DNA from: Methanoregulaceae archaeon UBA467
GTDB taxonomy: Archaea > Halobacteriota > Methanomicrobia > Methanomicrobiales > Methanospirillaceae
Assembly (NCBI GenBank): GCA_002503825.1
Contig: DASP01000012.1
Location: 196,126 to 260,125 of the forward strand
Reading direction: 5' to 3'
DNA length: 64,000 nucleotides
This document shows positions 18,447 to 25,839 of this stretch, piece after piece; position 1 is the first letter of the stretch, and each line of letters opens with the position of its first letter. The notes beneath the pieces were generated by a model, which was not told the DNA's origin, did not search any database, and was given only the letters and a program-made list of their open reading frames with translations. A program made the position numbers and the translations under genes.

Positions 18447-19922
18447 CTAATCCTTCACCTGGCACGTGATGACCTGGGTACCGTCTGATAGGAAGACCGG
18501 GAGTATTTCAGCCTGTTTCTCATCACCATTCCTGCACCGCACTGAAATTGTCTGAGCCGGGGAATCCCCTGCATTCCATAGACCTGGATCCAGCGCAGAC
18601 AACGCCATGCTGCGATGTTCCGGGTCAGGGACAGCCTTTAAAAACCATTCCTGCAGCGTCGGCATATCATCCTTCGTGTAGCCGAAGGTCTCCGTAAACC
18701 GTGGGTTGACGAGCGTAATCCGGCCGTCTCGGACAACCACTGTTGCCGGGAGAACTCCGTTTGAGACCAGTTCCCTGAAACGGTCTTCGCTCCTCATGAG
18801 CCTTTCTTCGGTCTGTCGCCTCGCAATTGCGATCGAGGCCTGGCGGAGGAACGACTCGATCGCCTGCCTGTTCTCGAGTTCCTCATCACGTCCGAGACAG
18901 ATCCCGACCATGCCGAAAAGCTGCTCCTGCCAGACGAGTCCTGTAAGATAAATCTTTGCAATGTTGAACTTCAGCAAAACCGCTTCACAGATCTCTTTTG
19001 GGAATTGGCGAGCGCAGGCATCATAAACTGAGTATTCCTCTTCATCGTAAAAGGGTCGAAAATGCATCACCCGCATATCTTTGAAGCTGGCCGCTGTTTC
19101 AAAGAAAGGGGGAGAATAGAAAAATTCTTTCATTGGCCACGCCTTTCCAATTGGATCAGAGCCTATCAGTTCTGCAAATCCCCGACGGATTGCTTCATTT
19201 TCCACCGCCTGCCACAAGAACTCTCCCTTCACATCATCATACGAAAATACATAATACCGCGGATTATCAGGAATAAGTTCCTCTAATCGTTCTGCGATAT
19301 ACTGGTAGATATTGGTCTCAGGAGGCAGGTCTACAAGCTCCATTGCCGTCCGGGCGAGAAACTCCATGTTCTTTAAGTGCCGTTTCTTCTCGGTGATGTC
19401 CTCGAACAATATGGTGAGTCCCGGGTCCCCGTCCTCGAAGGTCGTCGGGATCACTTCCATTTTATAAAAAAACTCGTCCCTGCCCTTCATAGAGCGCAGT
19501 TCAGTGATGACCTGCTCTTTCCCGGTCGATTCGATAATCCCAAGGGCCTCCGGCGTGGATACGATGGGGAGCTCCCCCTCATGGAGGTTCCTTCCTATAA
19601 TCTCTTGTTTCGAAAAACCGCTGAGGCTGATATACTGGTCGTTTGCCTGCACTACATTCAGGTCCTGGTCGACGATCAGGATAAGGTTTTTTGTAAAACA
19701 AAGAAACGCCGAGAGCGGCACACGCTGTGCAAGCGAATAGACCCTCGCTGAACCGATCTGCCGGACCTCGACCTTCCCCTCGGCCCTGAGTATCTCGAGT
19801 TGCTTTCCGGTCGAGTTCCGGTGATACCCGGTCTTTTTCGAAATGTCCGTGACGGTCATGCCCCGAGGGTTATACTTCAGGGCCTTCAGTATTGCAACAC
19901 TGGCATCATCCCCCTCTGCCAT
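18447..19922 (-). CDS. HTH-PAS-GAF-PAS transcriptional sensor, copy 2
   Basis: A 491-residue paralogue of the 16761-18236 gene, lying directly upstream of it in the same orientation. The winged helix (residues about 8-66) differs from copy 1 at only a few positions (GYHRNSTGKQLE for GNHRNSTGRQLE). The first PAS is nearly identical. The GAF domain keeps the framework (YIAERLEELIPDNPRYYV, MHFRPFYDEEE, KIYLTGLVWQEQLFGMVGIC) but differs across most of its core, so ligand specificity probably changed after duplication. The C-terminal PAS is intermediate. About 210 bases separate the two, each with its own promoter, so they need not be cotranscribed. Target genes are unknown; the ABC importer upstream is the nearest candidate. 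Confidence 0.9.
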   Translation of the reverse strand: MAEGDDASVAILKALKYNPRGMTVTDISKKTGYHRNSTGKQLEILRAEGKVEVRQIGSARVYSLAQRVPLSAFLCFTKNLILIVDQDLNVVQANDQYISLSGFSKQEIIGRNLHEGELPIVSTPEALGIIESTGKEQVITELRSMKGRDEFFYKMEVIPTTFEDGDPGLTILFEDITEKKRHLKNMEFLARTAMELVDLPPETNIYQYIAERLEELIPDNPRYYVFSYDDVKGEFLWQAVENEAIRRGFAELIGSDPIGKAWPMKEFFYSPPFFETAASFKDMRVMHFRPFYDEEEYSVYDACARQFPKEICEAVLLKFNIAKIYLTGLVWQEQLFGMVGICLGRDEELENRQAIESFLRQASIAIARRQTEERLMRSEDRFRELVSNGVLPATVVVRDGRITLVNPRFTETFGYTKDDMPTLQEWFLKAVPDPEHRSMALSALDPGLWNAGDSPAQTISVRCRNGDEKQAEILPVFLSDGTQVITCQVKD

Positions 19923-19965
19923 GAGCGAGTATTATAAAACAGCAATGATAAATCTTGCTTCCAGT
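19923..19965 (-). promoter_or_regulatory. Conserved promoter of regulator copy 2
   Basis: The same TTTATCATTGCTGTTTTATA block as upstream of copy 1, at identical distance from the ATG. Conservation of non-coding sequence next to a diverged coding region argues for a functional promoter or an autoregulatory site. Confidence 0.6.
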
Positions 19966-20153
19966 CGGTTTCTCCAATGGGTTCATCATCCCGGATCCAA
20001 CGACAGTGAACGAATGTTTTGGAGAATGTCTTCCCTGACCGGGTTATCCATGTTCCAAACGGAGACGAGATAGTGGGAGAATAAGGGGGAAAGGTCCCTG
20101 ACCGTTCCCTCATGCATCCGGTATTCAGTGTAATGACGGAAGTGTGGCGTACC

Positions 20154-20927
20154 TTATTGCTGGACCAGGTCAGGTTTTCCCTGTACCAGACGGGTCACCT
20201 GTTCACGGATCCTGATAAATTCGGAATTCGCCGGATCACGTGGCTGGGGGAGAACAACCGGCAGGATTGCAGCAACGACCGAGGGTCTCGGGGAGAGGAT
20301 GACAATCCGGTCAGCGAGATAGACGGCCTCTTCTGGATTATGAGTGACCAGGAGAATGGTCGTTTTCATCTCCTGGCGGATTCTCAGGACTTCATCCTCA
20401 AGTTCCCTTCGCGTAAACGTGTCGAGCGCACTGAACGGCTCGTCCATCAACAGGATATCCGGCTTGATTGCGAGCGCCCGTGCAACAGAAACCCGCTGTT
20501 TCATCCCGCCGGAGAGCTGGTGCGGGAGGGAATGCTTAAACGCGTCCAGGTGAGTGAGTGCCAGCAGTGCTTCCGCCCGCTGCTTCATCTCGTCTTCCGG
20601 TAGTTTTTGGGCTGAAAGGCGCAGGCCGTACACGATATTTTCATAGATTGAAAGCCACGGGAAGAGGGCGTGGTCCTGGAAGACCATGGCAGCCGAAAGA
20701 CTGCCCCTGCCATTCCCCTGCTCTTCGTGGACGGTCCCGCTGTCTGCCTGTTCAAGGCCTCCGATTATCCGGAGCAGTGTGGACTTTCCGCACCCGGACG
20801 GCCCCATGATGCAGACGATCTCATGGGCCCGGACATCAAATGAGATACCGGCGAGAGCGGGGCAGACCTCACCGTTGTCAGCGAATGCCTTTGTAATCTT
20901 TTCAAGAGTGAGAACCGGGTCCATCAT
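20154..20927 (-). CDS. ABC importer ATP-binding protein (nitrate/sulfonate/taurine type)
   Basis: A 257-residue ATPase. It has Walker A GPSGCGKSTLL (about 42-52), Q-loop MVFQDHALFPWLSIYENI, signature LSGGMKQRVSVARAL, Walker B ILLMDEPFSALD and the switch His in LLVTHNPEEAVYLADRIVIL. These are typical of the SsuB/TauB/NrtC group. The start is the ATG at 20927 or the adjacent ATG at 20924; the permease stop TGA overlaps these, so the two are translationally coupled. The long upstream extension of the frame lies inside the permease gene and is not real. It forms an importer with the permease and binding protein upstream. The substrate is unknown. Confidence 0.93.
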   Translation of the reverse strand: MMDPVLTLEKITKAFADNGEVCPALAGISFDVRAHEIVCIMGPSGCGKSTLLRIIGGLEQADSGTVHEEQGNGRGSLSAAMVFQDHALFPWLSIYENIVYGLRLSAQKLPEDEMKQRAEALLALTHLDAFKHSLPHQLSGGMKQRVSVARALAIKPDILLMDEPFSALDTFTRRELEDEVLRIRQEMKTTILLVTHNPEEAVYLADRIVILSPRPSVVAAILPVVLPQPRDPANSEFIRIREQVTRLVQGKPDLVQQ

Positions 20928-21709
20928 TCCTTCCCCTGCCAGCTGAAGAACCGGGTCTGGCCTGCCCGGAAGAGGGTATCCGCTCCAAGGCCGATTACGC
21001 CGATGATAATCATTCCTGCCCCTATTACCTGGAGCTGGCCGAGATTGTAGGCGTACATGATAAGAAAGCCAAGGCCGGCCGATGTCCCGGGCAGCATCTC
21101 GGCGGCTACCACACACATCCATGCCACGCCAAACGATACACGGAGTCCGGTCCATATAACCGGAGAGGCCCCGGGTACCACAACGGTCCGGATCTGTTCG
21201 TACTGGGTTGCATGCAGCATCTCTGAAACCTCGATCCATCGTCGTCTTATGCCATTCACCCCGTCCACGGTGTTGATCAGGATAGGGAAAAATGCCCCCG
21301 TTACGATGATGAACAGGACTGAATTCAGGCCGATACCAAACCAGGCAATTGCAAACGGCATCCAGGCAATCGGGGGCACAGGACGGAGTGTCTGGATAAC
21401 GGGATTAAAATATGTCCGCACTGCCGGCGACCAGCCGATAAGCAGGCCGGACGGGATGGCGAGTGCCGCTGCAATGAGAAAACCGGTGATGACCTCTTTC
21501 AGGCTCACGCAGGTATTCTCGATGAGGGTCTCGCCTCCGAGTACCGGTTCAAACGGGTGGAGCAGAACCGCAAAAATTTCCCCGAGCGGTGGAAGAATAT
21601 AGTTGTTCTGGATGACAAGCGCTGCTCCCTCCCACATCAGGAGAAAGATGACGATGATTGCCAGTCCTTTGCCATATTCAAGGATACGCTTTTTCAAAAT
21701 CAGTACCAT
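20924..21709 (-). CDS. ABC importer permease (SsuC/TauC type)
   Basis: A 261-residue BPD_transp_1 family permease with about six hydrophobic segments. The cytoplasmic coupling loop is EVSEMLHATQYEQIRTVVVPGASPVIWTGLR, shown here in parts: EMLHATQYEQIRTVVVPGA fits the EAA motif with its conserved Gly. PVIQTLRPVPPIAWMPFAI is a hallmark of nitrate/sulfonate/taurine permeases. The N-terminus overlaps the end of the binding-protein gene by 32 bases, and its stop overlaps the ATPase start. The order on the minus strand is therefore binding protein, permease, ATPase. Confidence 0.92.
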   Translation of the reverse strand: MVLILKKRILEYGKGLAIIVIFLLMWEGAALVIQNNYILPPLGEIFAVLLHPFEPVLGGETLIENTCVSLKEVITGFLIAAALAIPSGLLIGWSPAVRTYFNPVIQTLRPVPPIAWMPFAIAWFGIGLNSVLFIIVTGAFFPILINTVDGVNGIRRRWIEVSEMLHATQYEQIRTVVVPGASPVIWTGLRVSFGVAWMCVVAAEMLPGTSAGLGFLIMYAYNLGQLQVIGAGMIIIGVIGLGADTLFRAGQTRFFSWQGKE

Positions 21710-22898
21710 ACAGTTTCACCGTAATATTCTCATATGCAAGTGCTCCCCGGAGCATGTCCTCCTGGATGGAACTCTGGACCGTTGCAACAACGACCGGCCG
21801 CCTGGCGGCAGAACGGCTTTCCACCCAGCGGACAAAACTGTCCCAGTCATTACAGGGAGCCCGGTTATCGACAACAAGTCCTGAACCGCCGGTATTTATT
21901 GACTGGATGATGGATGAGGGGTTATCAAGGGCAATCTGCAGTTCTGACGGGACCGAACCGACAAACGCCCCGTCGAGAGCCGTCTGGCCGACCGTTGTCA
22001 TGATGCCTCCCCCCGACTGGCCGGGTATGAGGTCGATATACGCCGCAGGCGTTTCTCCCACAAAAAGGGTGCAGTGAACCGGTCTCGAGGTGGTAGCGTC
22101 GTCAGGAACAAGGCAGAACCCGTACCGGTTACAGAAATACAAAGAATCCATTACCATGACATACAGGGGGGCGAAATTGTCAGAGGAGGGGAGGTACCCG
22201 AATGCGAGCGCCGGGACATCCCCGCATGTTTCCGGGACTGCCGAACCATTGAGAAACTGCTCTCCCCTCACCATGATTACCGGGTTGAGCATATCATCAG
22301 GGTCATAGCTGCCATTTGATTTCCCGTCCAGTACGTGGGTGACCAGGCCGGATTCCGGCGGTTTCGCATAGGCGGTAAAAACCATGTTGGCAAATGACAG
22401 ATTTTCCACATCGAGCGGTTCGAGCGATCCTCCCGGGGTCAGGATCGGGCTGTCGCCGAAAACCCAGTCCGCGGTGATCTTCCTGGCACGGTCCGGGTCC
22501 TCATTGGTACGGTTAATAGCGGCGGTTGTCAGGGCGGAAAGGAGTGCAGATATATCAGGGTACTGTTCAGCAACGTCATTTCGCACTACCAGGACACAGC
22601 TTGCGGCATTCGCCCATTCTCCGGGGGGCGGGAGGTCAGACGGTACTGCGACCCGTTTTCCGGTACCGGCAAGTTCTGCATTAGCAACGACCGGTTCCCA
22701 GATCAGGAAGGCATCAATCTGGTTGGTATTGAGCAGCTGGGACATTGAACCGGCAGAGGTATAGAGCATATATACGGTTGGACGTTCACCGGCAGGATAG
22801 AGAAGCTGAGGTACCTGGCAGGTGAAGAGCAGGAAGAGAATGATCAGCAGTATACAGCCTGAAATGATGATCCGTGAGATCAGCCTTCGTTCCTGCAT
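21678..22898 (-). CDS. Membrane-anchored ABC substrate-binding protein, lobes in permuted order
   Basis: A 406-residue extracytoplasmic binding protein of the NMT1/SsuA type, anchored by a hydrophobic N-terminus (residues 9-27). The order of its two halves is reversed relative to the family. Residues about 40-190 carry motifs normally found in the second half (NQIDAFLIWEPVVANAE near 57-73, and ANAASCVLVVRNDVAEQYPD), whereas residues about 232-400 carry first-half motifs (FGYLPSSDNFAPLYV, TALDGAFVGSVPSELQIALD, INTGGSGLVVD, SSIQEDMLRGALAYENITVK). The C-terminal end would join naturally to the N-terminal segment TVYMLYTSAGSMSQLL, as expected for a circular permutation. It overlaps and is coupled to the permease. 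The ligand is unknown (nitrate, sulfonate, taurine or pyrimidine-like candidates). Confidence 0.85.
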   Translation of the reverse strand: MQERRLISRIIISGCILLIILFLLFTCQVPQLLYPAGERPTVYMLYTSAGSMSQLLNTNQIDAFLIWEPVVANAELAGTGKRVAVPSDLPPPGEWANAASCVLVVRNDVAEQYPDISALLSALTTAAINRTNEDPDRARKITADWVFGDSPILTPGGSLEPLDVENLSFANMVFTAYAKPPESGLVTHVLDGKSNGSYDPDDMLNPVIMVRGEQFLNGSAVPETCGDVPALAFGYLPSSDNFAPLYVMVMDSLYFCNRYGFCLVPDDATTSRPVHCTLFVGETPAAYIDLIPGQSGGGIMTTVGQTALDGAFVGSVPSELQIALDNPSSIIQSINTGGSGLVVDNRAPCNDWDSFVRWVESRSAARRPVVVATVQSSIQEDMLRGALAYENITVKLYGTDFEKAYP

Positions 22899-23160
22899 GA
22901 ATGAATCTCTTTTACAAGTAGGTGGTGAGAATAATTATTCTGCCGGTATCGGACTCCGGATATCAGGCAATGCGGATAAATATTATCTCAAAAGACCTTT
23001 CCGGGGTTATTTCCCGTTCATCCTCTCCCCCCGGTAGCGATCCGCCTCCCCGTGTTCATGGTGACGGTTTCACAGCCCTATAAGGAAACACATCAACGGG
23101 GAGCATCAGCCCCCGGAGTGTCGCATTCAGGGGTGCGGTGAAAGAGGAGTAATGAGGGGT
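22899..23160. other. Intergenic region upstream of the ABC importer operon
   Basis: About 260 bases holding the presumed promoter of the importer (A+T-rich at about 22918-23000 on the minus strand) and the degraded tail of the truncated regulator copy. No gene seen. Confidence 0.4.
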
Positions 23161-23226
23161 CAGGCCCCGCGGGTTGTACTTCAGGGCTTTGAGTATTGCA
23201 ACACTGGCATCATCCCCCTCTGCCAT
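23161..23226 (-). pseudogene. Truncated third copy of the HTH-PAS regulator (5' end only)
   Basis: From the ATG at 23226 the minus strand reads MAEGDDASVAILKALKYNPR-G, identical over 21 codons to the start of regulator copy 2. Similarity then stops abruptly, and the frame runs on into unrelated sequence to a stop near 23060. The upstream sequence (to about 23275) also matches the promoters of the other two copies. It is therefore the 5' stump of a third family member, or a partial duplication, left on the other side of the ABC importer. Confidence 0.85.
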
Positions 23227-23275
23227 ATCCGATCATTTTTCGAACAGCAATGATAAATCCTGCTTCCTCCTGCCA
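23227..23275 (-). promoter_or_regulatory. Promoter remnant shared with regulator copies 1 and 2
   Basis: The minus strand carries GGATTTATCATTGCTGTTCG before the ATG, close to the TTTATCATTGCTGTTTTATA of the intact copies. The proximal TATAATA part is altered to AAAAATG. It could still fire, producing a short peptide or regulatory RNA. Confidence 0.5.
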
Positions 23276-23477
23276 TCCGGATACAGTCATCTCTGCTGAG
23301 TATGACTTCCTGATTAAGTGCCGGGTATCACACAAACCTGCCGGACAAATCCTTGTTTTACTCAATAACAGAACGACTTCGGGACAAGATTCCGGATATT
23401 CACTGATAATCATGGAAAACCGGAACCAAAAGATCTATTTCGTATCCGCATACGCCAATAACCAAAAAAAGTGAGAA

Positions 23478-24425
23478 TCAGAGTTCCTTAAGGACCTCTG
23501 CAAGCAGGGCATCATACGCCATCGTCAGCCTGTCGACCTCGGTCTCGAAGACCCCGGCGACTTCGGGAGAGACTGCACCGCTCTGCTCATGCTCGGAGAA
23601 CATGGCTGAAGCAGCAGCCTGCATCGCTTCTTTTGCCTCCATCATCGTTGTATATGCCTCGAGTTTCGCCGCGTTTTCGGGCCTGTCAAGGTACGCACTC
23701 TTCACAAAGGCGTTCGCTGCATCATCGAAATCCTGCATCTGCATCCCGAAATCGGCCTTCTCTTCAGTGTCACCGAGCAGCACATAACCGAACGCCTCCT
23801 CGACGCCCTGGATGATATCATGGTGCATCAGCAGTAGGAGCAGGGCCGAATGTGCATGGTCGTCGTCACCGAAATCAGCCTCGCTGACCCGGTCGAAGTA
23901 GGCCTTCGTGAACGGGCCGAAATCTGAGGTAAATCCATCGATTGCCTCTTCAAAGACAGTCACGTTATCCTTCGTCACGATCAATTCCTTCTCGTATGCA
24001 GTAAAGAAGTTCCCTGCAGCATCGACGAGTGCGGCCTTCTTCACAAGGATCACATCGAATTGCGCTTTCGTATCGGCATTTTCAGGCCTGCTGAGGGCGG
24101 CCTCACTTTCGAACTGAACGGCGAGCACGTCGAACTCTGCTGATTTCGCCTCGAAATCGCTTTTTTCTTCGGTACTGTTGAGGACCGGGTAGGCAAGCGC
24201 TTCTTCGATCGCTTCCATCATAACACCGTGCATCTTCCCGAGGGTGACCGCGGAGGCGAGCGAAACGTTGGCAGTTGCCGGGGGTACGGTGACTGCCGGG
24301 GACGTCGTCGGAACGGGGGTTGTCTGCACCTGAGGTGAAGTCCCGGTACATCCCGCGATCAGGACCACGGCAACCAGGGCAAGGGATATTATCCCAAAGG
24401 TAAATATGCGTGAAAAATTCTTCAT
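23478..24425 (-). CDS. Lipoprotein with two internally repeated helical domains
   Basis: A 315-residue protein with signal and lipobox ALVAVVLIAGC (Cys26) and a Thr/Pro linker. The rest is two copies of a roughly 120-residue helical unit. In unit 1 MHGVMMEAIEEALAYPVLNS leads to STEEKSDFEAK and SRPENADTKAQFD; in unit 2 MHHDIIQGVEEAFGYVLLGD leads to DTEEKADFGMQ and DRPENAAKLEAY. The shared E-E-K-x-D-F and R-P-E-N-A motifs show an internal duplication. Highly acidic, alpha-helical and exported. I do not recognise a family; a four-helix-bundle sensor or binding protein would fit. The gene is alone, with its own A+T-rich promoter region upstream. Confidence 0.8.
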   Translation of the reverse strand: MKNFSRIFTFGIISLALVAVVLIAGCTGTSPQVQTTPVPTTSPAVTVPPATANVSLASAVTLGKMHGVMMEAIEEALAYPVLNSTEEKSDFEAKSAEFDVLAVQFESEAALSRPENADTKAQFDVILVKKAALVDAAGNFFTAYEKELIVTKDNVTVFEEAIDGFTSDFGPFTKAYFDRVSEADFGDDDHAHSALLLLLMHHDIIQGVEEAFGYVLLGDTEEKADFGMQMQDFDDAANAFVKSAYLDRPENAAKLEAYTTMMEAKEAMQAAASAMFSEHEQSGAVSPEVAGVFETEVDRLTMAYDALLAEVLKEL

Positions 24426-24680
24426 AAATAACCAGTTGGTTTTTGGTCGAAGCTTACGTAAAATTAACCCTTTTATATTGTGGCATCGCCAGGCCGGATC
24501 CTGTGATAAAGGGGCTCAAATTTCCGGAGATCCCGGTACGTTTCACCACTCACTCACTCATTTAATGTGTCCCTGGCCCTGATACGGTCGGTGCCATGGA
24601 ATTCCCGGTAACTGACATCCTGGTCCTGAAAAGACCGGCGGACTCGTGATTTTTAACGAATCGTGTATGATAAATACCAG

Positions 24681-24875
24681 ATGAAGTTTTTTATGAAATA
24701 CACATCGAGAGATATCGTCGTTTTTGCGGCAGGTATTATAGCAATTATTGCAAGTCCCAGCAATATTGCAATGGGCATATCAGGAACCGGATTTTATTTA
24801 TCCGTGTTTGTTATCCTGATGTGTATTATCGTTATCGTGGCTACGCTGATGAAGAAACCAAAACCGACAGAATAG
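24681..24875 (+). CDS. Tiny two-helix membrane protein, paralogue A
   Basis: A 64-residue protein from the ATG at 24681 (MKFFMKYTSRD); an in-frame GTG at 24663 is possible. It has two hydrophobic helices, about 13-28 and 37-55, separated by GISGTGFYLS, and a short basic tail KKPKPTE. The next gene encodes a clear paralogue with the same T/S-A/S-R-D start, GTGFYLS-x-FVILM core and length. Upstream sequences also match (CGTGTATGATAAATAC against CGTGTAAATAAATAC), so the whole unit was duplicated, promoter included. Function unknown. Confidence 0.75.
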   Translation: MKFFMKYTSRDIVVFAAGIIAIIASPSNIAMGISGTGFYLSVFVILMCIIVIVATLMKKPKPTE

Positions 24876-24947
24876 CGACAGAATCCCGGTACTGCAAAAA
24901 ACCCCGCATCGACGCGTTTCTAAACGATACGTGTAAATAAATACTGC

Positions 24948-25145
24948 GTGAAGTTACGTCCCATGAAGAACACTGCAAGAGATATCATTATCATCGTGGC
25001 AAGTCTTGTTGCAATTTCTGTAAATATCCTCAACATTTCCGGGGGTACAACAGGAACCGGGTTTTATTTATCTGAATTTGTTATCCTGATGTTTGTTATC
25101 GTTATTGCAGTGACGCTGATAAGAATGTATAAAGAGATGCAATAA
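24948..25145 (+). CDS. Tiny two-helix membrane protein, paralogue B
   Basis: A 65-residue protein starting with GTG at 24948 (MKLRPMKNTARD). This aligns with the ATG start of paralogue A, which supports both. Two hydrophobic helices flank GTTGTGFYLSEFVILM; the tail is RMYKEMQ. It is about 70 bases downstream of paralogue A with its own A+T-rich upstream copy. The strong conservation of GTGFYLS between otherwise drifting helices suggests that this turn is functional, perhaps for oligomerisation. No family recognised. Confidence 0.72.
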   Translation: MKLRPMKNTARDIIIIVASLVAISVNILNISGGTTGTGFYLSEFVILMFVIVIAVTLIRMYKEMQ

Positions 25146-25220
25146 AAGCGTAATTTCATGCCGGTGTCCTTCATCCCGTACCCGCCGGCAACCAGGGATA
25201 CCTTTTCGGATGACGCTATT

Positions 25221-25646
25221 TCAGGGTATGCCCTGTTCGGCCCGGCCCCTGATCTCGGCATTCATCGTTCCAAACTCCTGCTTCGTGTCTCTGATCGTCC
25301 CTGACAGGAAGGGGACGAGCAGCCCGGAGAATGTCTCGCGCTGGATGAGCAGCGCAATATCTCCTTCTTCCTTCCGGATCTCGAATACATGCTCGCCGTC
25401 AAACAATCCCGGGAGCCAGAGATGCCCTTTCCACCTGATTTCACGGAACGGATCGACTGCAAGAAGCTTCACGGTCAGGCTGGCACTCCTGCCGCCGGCA
25501 CTCATGGGTACGCTCAGGTTCTGCCGCAGGGTACGGTTGCGTATGGAGTTCCGGATTTCAACGGGAATGCCGGGGGAGACCACCAGTGCGTCCCAGACAT
25601 TTTCCGGGGATGCATTGATCCGGATTTCGGTGTGAATAGTCTGCAT
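25221..25646 (-). CDS. SRPBCC (START-like) domain protein
   Basis: A 141-residue single-domain protein of the SRPBCC/polyketide cyclase fold. It starts IHTEIRINASPENVWDAL, the classical first strand and helix, continues with DPFREIRWKGHLWLPGLFDGEH and ends with a long C-terminal helix after SGLLVPFLSGTIRD. Such proteins bind hydrophobic ligands in a helix-grip cavity; the ligand here is unknown. Cytoplasmic. It is divergent from the next gene on the right. Confidence 0.9.
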   Translation of the reverse strand: MQTIHTEIRINASPENVWDALVVSPGIPVEIRNSIRNRTLRQNLSVPMSAGGRSASLTVKLLAVDPFREIRWKGHLWLPGLFDGEHVFEIRKEEGDIALLIQRETFSGLLVPFLSGTIRDTKQEFGTMNAEIRGRAEQGIP

Positions 25647-25839
25647 GGAGTGACCTTAACGGATCTGAAGGGTCCCATTATGAATAAAATTGTTGCCGGC
25701 CGCAGGGAGTCCGGTATTGACCGGCGATTTTCCTGTATAAACCAGAGGGCCGGCTCTATCCCTTTTTATTCCCTGGATTACTGTACATTTTTTTACTCAT
25801 CGGAAGCGATATCAGGACCGTGAACCGAATCATTCTCAT

